A stretch of DNA of 6,733 nucleotides. Source: Urinicoccus timonensis. GTDB taxonomy: Bacteria; Bacillota; Clostridia; Tissierellales; Peptoniphilaceae. Positions 1 to 5,623 of this stretch are shown piece after piece (the stretch's first letter is position 1; the number at the start of each line of letters is the position of its first letter). The notes below the pieces were generated by a model. That model saw only the letters and a program-made list of their open reading frames with translations, was not told where the DNA came from and made no database searches. The translations under genes were made by a program, and so were the position numbers. The DNA lies in the NCBI RefSeq assembly GCF_900232945.1, contig NZ_OCTU01000001.1:697568-704300 (forward strand), read 5' to 3'.

Positions 1-2
1 TG

Positions 3-27
3 TGATGTGTACCCATAAAACTGGACA
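3..27. repeat. IS terminal inverted repeat, orfB end
   Basis: This 25-bp end starts TGATGTGTACCC and finishes ACTGGACA. It pairs with the complement of 1445-1469 at 19 of 25 positions. The mismatches are one base at repeat position 5 and a five-base block in the middle. The TG terminus is typical of IS3-family elements. Confidence 0.88.
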
Positions 28-37
28 CAATATTTAA

Positions 38-832
38 TTAATTCGTTGTAGTGGATGCTAACCTATACTTTGTAGGTGGCATCCATTTTGTTTTTGATTG
101 AATTCTTTCGTTATTGTAATAATCTATATACTCCTCTATTGCTCTCGAAAATTCGTCAAAAGAGCGATAGCTCTTTTCATAACCATAATACATTTCATTT
201 TTTAGCCTTCCAAAGAATGTCTCCATAATGGAGTTATCATAGCAATTCCCTTTTCTTGACATGGATTGCTTTATCCCATGTTTTTTAAGCTCATTGACAT
301 AATATTTATGTTGGTATTGCCAACCTTGATCTGAATGTAGTATTAAGTTCTTTAGTTTTGGAAATTTTCTAAATGCTCTTCTTAACATAGTAGATATTTG
401 TTTTAAATTAGGACTTAAGGATAAGTCGTAGGAGATAATCTCATTGGTATACATATCAAGTATTGGAGAGATGTAGCATTTACCCCAAGAAAATTTAAAT
501 TCAGAGACATCCGTGGTCCATTTTTGTAAAGGTCTATCTGCTTTGAAGTCTCTATTGATTAGATTATCTGCTACTTTACCTATTTTCCCCTGATAGGAGT
601 GGTATTTTTCTTTAGAGCCCTTTCCAAAAAGTTTTCGTTCGTGCATAATCCTTTGTACTTTTTTATGGTTTATGACATAGCCTTGATTTATTAACTCCAT
701 ATAGACTCTTCGCACTCCATATCTTCCTTTGTGTAGGTGAAAGATTTGGGCTATTTTATCTGCAATCGGACGATTCTTAACTTTTATTTTATCCACTTTA
801 TTTAGTTCAAAGTAGTATGTTGACCTCGGCAA
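38..832 (-). CDS. IS3-family transposase OrfB (DDE catalytic subunit)
   Basis: This is the catalytic half of the IS transposase, which cuts and joins the element's ends. Counting from the TTG at 832, it has an N-terminal HTH_21-like region (about 20-75, with a GRYGVRRV motif) and an rve-type integrase core with the DDE triad D108 (TTDVSEF), D168 (HSDQGWQY) and E204 (NSIMETFF). The D-E gap is 35 residues, as expected for IS3 elements. The TTG is only the first start-like codon. The frame is open upstream, overlaps the end of orfA and encodes the usual family lead-in (ELKEKGYRLKDLLRAIDLPRS), so the protein is probably made as an OrfAB fusion by -1 frameshifting. It ends 11 bp inside the terminal repeat and looks intact. 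Confidence 0.93.
   Translation of the reverse strand: MPRSTYYFELNKVDKIKVKNRPIADKIAQIFHLHKGRYGVRRVYMELINQGYVINHKKVQRIMHERKLFGKGSKEKYHSYQGKIGKVADNLINRDFKADRPLQKWTTDVSEFKFSWGKCYISPILDMYTNEIISYDLSLSPNLKQISTMLRRAFRKFPKLKNLILHSDQGWQYQHKYYVNELKKHGIKQSMSRKGNCYDNSIMETFFGRLKNEMYYGYEKSYRSFDEFSRAIEEYIDYYNNERIQSKTKWMPPTKYRLASTTTN
52..95 (+). terminator. Inward-facing intrinsic terminator-like hairpin at the IS end
   Basis: On the plus strand, TGGATGC (52-58) pairs with GCATCCA (79-85), and ACCTA (61-65) pairs with TAGGT (73-77). The loop is 7 nt, with a small internal loop between the helices, and TTTTGTTTTT (86-95) follows. This is the form of a rho-independent terminator for transcripts entering the IS from the left. 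It lies inside the orfB C-terminal codons, so part of the pairing could be coincidental. Confidence 0.55.
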
Positions 833-855
833 ATCAATGGCTCTTAAAAGATCCT

Positions 856-1422
856 TTAGTCTGTATCCTTTTTCTTTGAGTTCTTTGACAATCGCTGCTT
901 TTTCGCCTTGAGTTGCGCAGCGTAACGTTCTTCTCTCAAGGCGATCTCTTTTTTTATTATTTCATTCTCAGCCTTCATATATTCATTTTCTGCTCTAAGT
1001 CTTATGAGTTCTTCTCTTTCGGATTCATTCAGTTCTTTTGGTTTATGGATATTTTTCTTTTTCATGGTTGTATTTTTAGATTTACGGCCTTTCTTTTTAT
1101 TCACAAGACCATTATATCCATCCTTTTTATACTTGTTAAGCCATGAATAAAGTTGTCCTTCATTTATTCCATTTTCGATTGCAGTTGCCTTTATTGAATT
1201 TCCAGCCAGCACTTTCGACACCATTTCTAATTTTTCATCTGGTGTCCAGTGGATATTATTTCCATGGTTTAAAATTTCTGGGCCATGAAGTTCTTCTAAT
1301 CTAAACCATTTTCTAATGGAAGCATGAAGGTTTTCTTCTTTGGTCCCATCAGGTGTATCAGGCCATTTCCCTTGCCTATACAACTGTATGCACTCTTTTT
1401 TGAATTCATAGCTATATTTCAC
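856..1422 (-). CDS. IS3-family transposase OrfA (helix-turn-helix)
   Basis: OrfA binds the IS ends and forms the N-terminal part of the OrfAB transposase. The predicted product has 188 residues: an N-terminal HTH-like segment (about 3-45), a second HTH (about 58-105, WTPDEKLEMVSKVLAG then GQLYSWLNKYKKDG), a basic linker (108-128) and a charged coiled coil (about 131-175) suited to dimerisation. Two HTH units followed by a coiled coil is the IS150 InsJ-like layout. The GTG at 1422 is chosen because a perfect AAGGAGG (1437-1431) lies 8 nt upstream. An in-frame TTG at 1470 would put the start inside the terminal repeat and is rejected. The 3' end carries two GAAAAAG heptamers in the correct phase for slippage into orfB. 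Confidence 0.9.
   Translation of the reverse strand: MKYSYEFKKECIQLYRQGKWPDTPDGTKEENLHASIRKWFRLEELHGPEILNHGNNIHWTPDEKLEMVSKVLAGNSIKATAIENGINEGQLYSWLNKYKKDGYNGLVNKKKGRKSKNTTMKKKNIHKPKELNESEREELIRLRAENEYMKAENEIIKKEIALREERYAAQLKAKKQRLSKNSKKKDTD
868..904 (-). promoter_or_regulatory. Candidate -1 programmed frameshift region, orfA to orfB
   Basis: On the minus strand the orfA frame reads G AAA AAG at 904-898 and again at 874-868. A -1 slip at either site enters the open orfB frame, which stays open for roughly 50 nt upstream of the first site. The last six bases give the classic AAA AAG slippery pair, although the canonical heptamer starts with A rather than G. OrfA stops shortly afterwards, at 858-856. 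No convincing stimulatory stem-loop was found by eye. Confidence 0.65.
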
Positions 1423-1430
1423 AAAAATAC

Positions 1431-1437
1431 CCTCCTT
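1431..1437 (-). promoter_or_regulatory. Ribosome-binding site of orfA
   Basis: A perfect AAGGAGG on the minus strand lies 8 nt before the GTG at 1422. It fixes the start codon over the in-frame TTG at 1470. Confidence 0.8.
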
Positions 1438-1454
1438 ACTGGTTTGTCCAGTAA
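1436..1454 (-). promoter_or_regulatory. Hairpin abutting the orfA ribosome-binding site
   Basis: A perfect 7-bp inverted repeat (TTACTGG and CCAGTAA, 5-nt loop) spans the inner part of the terminal repeat. Its last two bases are the first bases of the AAGGAGG. In a transcript entering from outside the IS, the helix would sit against the ribosome-binding site. In other insertion sequences such structures damp transposase translation from read-through RNA; that role here is inferred. Confidence 0.45.
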
Positions 1455-1469
1455 AGAGGGTACATATCA
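1445..1469. repeat. IS terminal inverted repeat, orfA end
   Basis: Read on the minus strand it starts TGATATGTACCC and ends ACTGGACA, matching the opposite end at 19 of 25 positions. It lies 23 bp upstream of the orfA GTG start and overlaps one arm of a small hairpin (1436-1454). Confidence 0.88.
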
Positions 1470-1498
1470 ATTTCTCCTACACGTTTTTTTATTTTTTT
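1470..1498. terminator. Possible half of a bidirectional terminator, interrupted by the IS
   Basis: Between the IS end and the peroxiredoxin stop codon, the plus strand reads CTCCTACACG followed by a T7-A-T7 tract. This has the form of the right arm plus U-tract of an intrinsic terminator. On the minus strand it is the A-tract plus left arm after the peroxiredoxin stop. No complementary arm is present; the IS begins immediately where it should be. The remnant is inferred from shape only. Confidence 0.35.
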
Positions 1499-1964
1499 AT
1501 GCCTTGCATTGAGAAACAATTTCTTTAATTTTTTCAATATCTGGCTTGATGGAATCTTCATACTTGTGGGACCAAAGAACAGTTCCATCGGGTCCAACTA
1601 GGACAACAGCCCTTCCAGAAGCTCCGGAATGTTCTTGCCAAACTCCATAGGCCTTGGAAACTTCTCCTAAGGGTTTAAAGTCTGATAGGATGTTTAAGTT
1701 ACTCAAGCATAGGGTTTCTGCCCAAACCTTTTTAGAGGGTTGGGGGTCTACGCTCATTCCCAAAACTTCTGTATTGTGGTCTGCAAAGAAGTTATAGTTG
1801 GCTTCAAGATCTCTCATTTGATCTGTACAAACAGGGGTAAATGCCAGTGGATGCCAGGATAGCAGGACATATTTTCCCTTGTAGTCTGATAATTTAATGT
1901 GGTCTCCTTTTTGGTTGGTTAAATCAAACTCTGGTGCTTTTTGACCTTTTTCAATAATTGCCAT
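1497..1964 (-). CDS. Peroxiredoxin (AhpC/TSA superfamily, AhpE/BCP-like)
   Basis: This is a predicted cytosolic thiol peroxidase that reduces H2O2 or organic hydroperoxides. Its 155 residues are a normal length for a one-domain peroxiredoxin. The active site is PLAFTPVC (39-46): peroxidatic C46, with P39 and T43 in the PxxxTxxC pattern and a likely catalytic R118 (SGRAVV). The phrase SDFKPLGEVSKAYGV (94-108) is typical of AhpE-like members. Two other cysteines, C86 and C153, exist; C86 is placed like the non-adjacent resolving cysteine of some PrxQ enzymes, so an atypical 2-Cys mechanism is possible but inferred. AAGGAGG lies 6 nt before the ATG. The 84-bp upstream gap has a weak -10-like TAAAAT (2007-2002) and a TAGGATCCTA palindrome (1988-1997), but no clear -35. 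The gene is more AT-rich than its neighbours. Confidence 0.93.
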   Translation of the reverse strand: MAIIEKGQKAPEFDLTNQKGDHIKLSDYKGKYVLLSWHPLAFTPVCTDQMRDLEANYNFFADHNTEVLGMSVDPQPSKKVWAETLCLSNLNILSDFKPLGEVSKAYGVWQEHSGASGRAVVLVGPDGTVLWSHKYEDSIKPDIEKIKEIVSQCKA

Positions 1965-2048
1965 AATTTTCCTCCTTACTCAAGATGTAGGATCCTAACT
2001 TATTTTAAGACCTTCTAATCTAATCTTCTTATACCCAATTTGAAAAAA

Positions 2049-3803
2049 TTATCTCCATCTTTCCACAAAGCTTTTAAAAAACTTTCCAACGATGATGGAA
2101 AATCGGTCCATGTCCTTGATATAGGCAAAGTCTCGTCCATAAATCTTTACTTCCTTGTCCAGGTCTTCCTCCTGGCCGGTAAAAACACCCAAGACCTGGA
2201 TTCCTTTAAGCCGGAGGTTTAAAACCATCTGGGCTGTATCTTCCAGGGCTTCCTGGTCTTCATAATTAAGGCCAGGACTTCTCTGGTCGGCTGCCAAGCC
2301 TAAGTGGATACGGTCATTAGGCCGACCATCGCTTAAGACCACCAGGAGGGACCTCCGGTTGGGGTCTTTTTTCATACTCTCATAGAGGTAGGCCAGGGCC
2401 AGGCCGTCCCGGTTGGACCCGGTGGCCTGGTAGCGAAAAATCTGCCTGTTTTCCTGGATCCCATCCCTATAGTCCCGGTATTCTTCTATAACTAAATAGT
2501 TGTAGAGGTTGTGGAAGCCCAAAACCCGGGTGGGGATATGGAGGGCCACCAGGGCCTGGGCCAGGATATAGGCCTGGATAGCCACGTCTTCCTGGTGGTC
2601 TTCCTGGGACCCAGATGCATCCATCAAAAGATCCACCGTAAATTGCCCCGGCTCCTGGGCCAGGCGGTTTCGAAAGACCTGCTTGTTGCCCAAGATGACC
2701 TCCTGCCAAACCCAAGCCGCTTCCAGGTCACCCGACCTGGACCTTTGGCTTTCCTCTTGACTTTGGTCCAGAAGGGTCTTTTTTAAAAGACTTTTTAATT
2801 GGTTGATGTTTCTCCGGTAAATTGTGGCCCTGTCTTGAAAGGCTTGGAGGTTTTTCTTTTCTTGGTCTTGGGCCAGGGATTGGTAGTAGCTGGACTTCAT
2901 ATCTTGGAGATAGTGGCCCTTGGTCCTATGGAGACGGATGCCCTGGTGGATGCCCTGGCAAATTTTCTCTTCCAATGCCAAAAGCTGGCTCCTTTCCTGG
3001 GAGGCTTGGCCATAGTGCTGGATGACCTTTTCATGGATTTTGGGGTCAAAGGGACTTTGGGCCTGACCCAGGTCCCCAGCTGCCTCCTCCAAGGCCTGCA
3101 TCTCTTCATCCATTAAGAGGACACCCGTAAATTCGGCCGCTTCAACCGTATATTTTTCTAGAGATTCCGTTTCCTTGACCTTGTCCTTGGCCGGAAGGAT
3201 TTTTGCCTCTTTGGTCTTGTCTTCCCTAGCCTGGGACTTTTCTTCCTGGCCTTTCTCAAAACTAGGAAGCCGCCTGGGTCCTTCCTCCTGGTCCCAGGCC
3301 AGGCTCCGATAAATTCTTTCCAAGTCCTGGATGGCCCGGCCTGTTTCCAAGGGACTTTTTCTCATAAGTCTTCTTAGGATTTCTTTATAGGGCTCCAGCT
3401 GTAGACCTCCACCCAAGGCCTGGATGTAAGCATACAAAAGTTCCTCTTGAAAGGTCCTGTCCTTTTTTTCTTTCAACTTCTCTTTTAAGTCTTCCAGATA
3501 GGCCAGACGGTGGGCATAGGCCCCAGGCCTTTCTCCCTCCATCAGGTCCTTGAGCTGGTAGTCAAAATAAAGCTGGGCCAGGACCCTTAAGTCCTGGTCA
3601 TGGGACCTAGAATAGACCTGGCTACGAAAGAAATTCAAAAGTTTTTTACCCTCATAGTGTTTATAAATAAGACCCTCCAAGGCACTGCGATAGACCAATC
3701 CCCCTCTAGAAAGCATCCGGTCTTGGGGTAGGTTTTCATAGGTCCCGGCCACCGTCCAGAGGATGTTATCTTGTCTGATTTGGTCCCTTTCTTGCCTAGT
3801 CAA
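2049..3803 (-). CDS. VWA-domain protein, CobT/NorD-like partner of the AAA+ ATPase
   Basis: This is a predicted cytosolic metal-dependent scaffold that works with a MoxR-type ATPase to remodel or load metal into a client complex. It has 584 residues: a helical N-terminal domain (1-170), a low-complexity Lys/Glu-rich linker (about 171-215), a second helical region (about 220-375), and a C-terminal VWA domain (about 386-584). The MIDAS motif is D395-A-S397-G-S399. Instead of the usual MIDAS threonine there is SNRDGLAL (D466), like the NxDGxAL segment of CobT, followed by SDGRPND (491-497). The start is TTG, overlapping the ATPase stop by 8 bp, with AGGA 5 nt upstream, so translational coupling is likely. 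CobT and NorD proteins have this size and arrangement. The client is unknown because no chelatase, NO-reductase or RubisCO genes are nearby. Confidence 0.85.
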   Translation of the reverse strand: MTRQERDQIRQDNILWTVAGTYENLPQDRMLSRGGLVYRSALEGLIYKHYEGKKLLNFFRSQVYSRSHDQDLRVLAQLYFDYQLKDLMEGERPGAYAHRLAYLEDLKEKLKEKKDRTFQEELLYAYIQALGGGLQLEPYKEILRRLMRKSPLETGRAIQDLERIYRSLAWDQEEGPRRLPSFEKGQEEKSQAREDKTKEAKILPAKDKVKETESLEKYTVEAAEFTGVLLMDEEMQALEEAAGDLGQAQSPFDPKIHEKVIQHYGQASQERSQLLALEEKICQGIHQGIRLHRTKGHYLQDMKSSYYQSLAQDQEKKNLQAFQDRATIYRRNINQLKSLLKKTLLDQSQEESQRSRSGDLEAAWVWQEVILGNKQVFRNRLAQEPGQFTVDLLMDASGSQEDHQEDVAIQAYILAQALVALHIPTRVLGFHNLYNYLVIEEYRDYRDGIQENRQIFRYQATGSNRDGLALAYLYESMKKDPNRRSLLVVLSDGRPNDRIHLGLAADQRSPGLNYEDQEALEDTAQMVLNLRLKGIQVLGVFTGQEEDLDKEVKIYGRDFAYIKDMDRFSIIVGKFFKSFVERWR

Positions 3804-4719
3804 AGAAGTCCTGCCCCTTCATATCCCAACTAAAGAGGGTCTTGATGGTGTCTTGGACCAGGTCTTTTTCATAGGAATCAAAACACTTGTTGGCCAGACC
3901 CAGGTCCAGGGCCGGAAAGATTCCCAAACCTCTTTTCATGAGTTGGAGGGCATAAAGGAGACCTCTTAGGTCAATGGACTTGGAGGAAATTTCTGCATGG
4001 AGACTTTTTTCTTGGAGGTCCATAAAGAGCTGGCTAAAAAGTTGGGCCGGGTCTCGACGGATTCCGGTGTGGTCCATGAGGATCTTGATAAGATTTTCTT
4101 GAGAAATGGCCGGCATATCCAAGACTAAAAACCGGCTCACCAGGGCCTCGTTTAGGTCCCGGGTTCCCAGGTAGCCATCATTCATGGTGGCCAAAAATCG
4201 GCTGGCAGGATGGAGCCTTAAGAGGTCATAACCCGGAATGTCTAAAATTCTCCGGTCATCCAGGGCAGAATGGATGACAGATAAGGCCTCGTTTTTTGCC
4301 ATGTTGATTTCATCCAAGACCCCAAAGCCCCCATACCTGGCGGCTTGGTAGACGGGTCCTGGTTTGAGGACTACTTCCCCGTCCTTGAAGGTGTCGCTGG
4401 CCACCAGGCCATGGGCATCGCTGGTCATGTTCAAGGAAACCGTCCATTGGGGCCGCCCAAAGAGGAAGGACAGGTTTGCACACAGGACATTTTTCCCCGT
4501 AGCCTTGGGCCCAGACAGGAGGAGGTGGGCCCCTTCTAATAGGGCCAGGATGGCTTGGGTCCAGACTTCCCCTCCGTAAAATTTATAGTTTAAAGTCCCA
4601 ATCCGGTCTTCCATTTCCCGGGGGTATTCCTCCCGAAAGGCCTTGACCTCTGCCAAGAGGGCATCGTCCACTCCCTGGCTCCTTAAAAATTCTTCAAATG
4701 CTTCCATGGTCATGGTCAT
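3796..4719 (-). CDS. MoxR/NorQ/CobS-like AAA+ ATPase
   Basis: This is a predicted ring-forming ATPase that would act with the downstream VWA protein. Its 307 residues are close to NorQ, CbbQ and CobS lengths. Visible motifs are a Walker A GPKATGKN (70-77, K76; Asn77 replaces the usual Thr/Ser), a Walker B GVLDEIN (133-139, D136 and E137), sensor 1 LATMN (176-180, N180), and a likely arginine finger in EALVSRF (R196). The Ala-Arg-Tyr-Gly-Gly run before Walker B and the DDRR after it are typical of MoxR types. The start is the ATG at 4719, 5 nt after a perfect AAGGAGG. Two more in-frame ATGs follow at 4713 and 4707. A longer open frame reaches 4821 but only by overlapping the upstream gene out of frame. 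The gene overlaps the protease gene by 26 bp and the VWA gene by 8 bp. Confidence 0.9.
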   Translation of the reverse strand: MTMTMEAFEEFLRSQGVDDALLAEVKAFREEYPREMEDRIGTLNYKFYGGEVWTQAILALLEGAHLLLSGPKATGKNVLCANLSFLFGRPQWTVSLNMTSDAHGLVASDTFKDGEVVLKPGPVYQAARYGGFGVLDEINMAKNEALSVIHSALDDRRILDIPGYDLLRLHPASRFLATMNDGYLGTRDLNEALVSRFLVLDMPAISQENLIKILMDHTGIRRDPAQLFSQLFMDLQEKSLHAEISSKSIDLRGLLYALQLMKRGLGIFPALDLGLANKCFDSYEKDLVQDTIKTLFSWDMKGQDFFD

Positions 4720-5527
4720 CGTCTCCTCCTTTATCTTCTTGCAAAATTTCCCTTGTCCCTTGTCTATAGACCCGGCTGAGCCAGTAGAAGATGGCCAGGA
4801 CCATAACCAAGTAACCCCCATAAATGGCCGGGAGACTTTTTACCAGGCCCACTTGAAAGAGCATGGCCGGCAGGTCCATGAGAAAGTGTAGACCTACAGC
4901 CAAAACCAGGGCTGATTTTTTCAAAAATCCCCGGACAATAAAATAGGCTAAAAGGGCCATGGCCAAATGAAAGCTCAAGGCTAAGATTCTTTCCACTAGG
5001 GGTAGGATCACTTGAACCCCCTGGATGGAAGCTAGGGCTTGGATGCTCTCCTTGACCTGACCATGGTAGGCTGGAGGAATATCCTTTAAGATAGTCGCTA
5101 GCCCTAGAGCATTGACCTTTCTTTCTAAGAAAAAATGACTGATTCCCGTCAGGCCCACCAAGATAGTCATTTCAAATCCTCCGTGGCCCAGGCCATATTG
5201 GAGAGCATCATAGGTCCCCAAACTTTTCTTCTTGTCCATGATTTTTAAGACATAATAACGGGGAATTTCTTCAAAAATTCCCGCCGCCAAGGCCCCATAG
5301 AGGACATAGAGCCAGGTCTGCTTTTCCTGGTCAATAAGGGGCAGAACCACTAGATGAAGCATCTTTTCTAAAACCAGGGCAAAGGAAAAAAAGACCACAG
5401 CCCCAGCTACTGCATACTTTATTTCTGCATTTTTTCTTATATTGAGATAGACCATGCCCGTAAGGGGGATGAGGATACAGGCCATCCCCAGGGCCAATTG
5501 GCCGTAAATTTGCGCATTGCTAAACAT
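4694..5527 (-). CDS. YhfC-family intramembrane metalloprotease homologue
   Basis: This integral membrane protein of 277 residues has about seven hydrophobic segments (near 7-30, 37-58, 72-95, 107-130, 180-200, 204-227 and 234-251). Conserved polar motifs lie within or beside the membrane segments: GIFEEIPR (E86, E87), GLGHGGFE (H115, E119), SFHLAM (H187) and LHFLMDLPA (H214, D218). This glutamate/histidine set matches the YhfC group related to PrsW and CPBP-type membrane proteases, whose zinc-protease activity is mostly predicted. The start is the ATG at 5527, 5 nt after AAAGGAGG. An upstream in-frame ATG at 5557 lies inside the promoter -10 and is rejected. It is the first gene of the operon. 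Its last residues, GGDDDHDHGSI, are written by the next gene's ribosome-binding site and start codons. The substrate is unknown. Confidence 0.82.
   Translation of the reverse strand: MFSNAQIYGQLALGMACILIPLTGMVYLNIRKNAEIKYAVAGAVVFFSFALVLEKMLHLVVLPLIDQEKQTWLYVLYGALAAGIFEEIPRYYVLKIMDKKKSLGTYDALQYGLGHGGFEMTILVGLTGISHFFLERKVNALGLATILKDIPPAYHGQVKESIQALASIQGVQVILPLVERILALSFHLAMALLAYFIVRGFLKKSALVLAVGLHFLMDLPAMLFQVGLVKSLPAIYGGYLVMVLAIFYWLSRVYRQGTREILQEDKGGDDDHDHGSI
4725..4731 (-). promoter_or_regulatory. Ribosome-binding site of the AAA+ gene
   Basis: A perfect AAGGAGG lies within the last codons of the protease gene, 5 nt before the ATG at 4719. It rejects the longer frame starting at 4821 and implies coupled translation. 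Confidence 0.85.
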
Positions 5528-5532
5528 GTCAA

Positions 5533-5540
5533 CCTCCTTT
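5533..5540 (-). promoter_or_regulatory. Ribosome-binding site of the membrane-protease gene
   Basis: AAAGGAGG on the minus strand lies 5 nt before the ATG at 5527, which fixes that start over the in-frame ATG ten codons upstream. Confidence 0.85.
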
Positions 5541-5555
5541 GTATTTGGTCTTTTC

Positions 5556-5584
5556 ATTATAGCATGAATGTCTCCCCCTCTACA
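5556..5584 (-). promoter_or_regulatory. Extended -10 promoter of the protease/AAA+/VWA operon
   Basis: On the minus strand TGCTATAAT (5564-5556) is a perfect -10 hexamer with a TGn extension. TGTAGA (5584-5579), a weak -35, lies 17 bp upstream. The implied start of transcription, near 5549, leaves a leader of roughly 20 nt before the AUG. The placement fits a housekeeping sigma factor, and no operator palindrome was seen nearby. Confidence 0.7.
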
Positions 5585-5623
5585 GAAAAATGTGGTAGAC
5601 TAGAAAGAGAAAGTGAGGTCCTT

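Larger units (their letters stand above)
3..1469 (-). mobile_element. Complete IS3-family (IS150-group-like) insertion sequence
   Basis: This is an insertion sequence of about 1467 bp. Its ends are 25-bp imperfect inverted repeats (3-27 and 1445-1469, 19 of 25 matching) that begin 5'-TGAT and end in ACTGGACA, as in IS150-type elements. It carries orfA (helix-turn-helix plus coiled coil) and orfB (DDE integrase-fold transposase) on the minus strand, with orfB in the -1 frame. The left boundary is supported independently: the second copy at 6599 matches exactly from position 3 onward and differs just outside it. The two visible outer bases do not fit a 3-4 bp duplication with the inner flank at 1470, so no target-site duplication is seen across this copy. 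The element is clearly more AT-rich than the adjacent genes and both frames are intact, so it may be active. Confidence 0.93.

Noticed and set aside
1423..1470. Extension of orfA to the TTG at 1470
   Set aside because: It would place the start within the terminal repeat, and the AGGAG before it is only about 3 nt away. The GTG at 1422 has a perfect AAGGAGG at normal distance.
2799..3116. Plus-strand open frame of about 105 codons opposite the VWA gene
   Set aside because: It has no ribosome-binding site or recognisable domain and lies wholly antisense to a well-supported gene. Long antisense frames are expected from the CTG/GCC-rich codon use here.
4720..4821. Extended N-terminus of the AAA+ ATPase
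   Set aside because: The extra 34 residues lie out of frame inside the protease gene and show no family features. The perfect ribosome-binding site at 4725-4731 sets the start at 4719.
5528..5557. Ten-residue longer start for the membrane protease
   Set aside because: Its ATG is part of the TATAAT -10 element, so it would not be in the transcript. The ATG at 5527 has an ideal ribosome-binding site.
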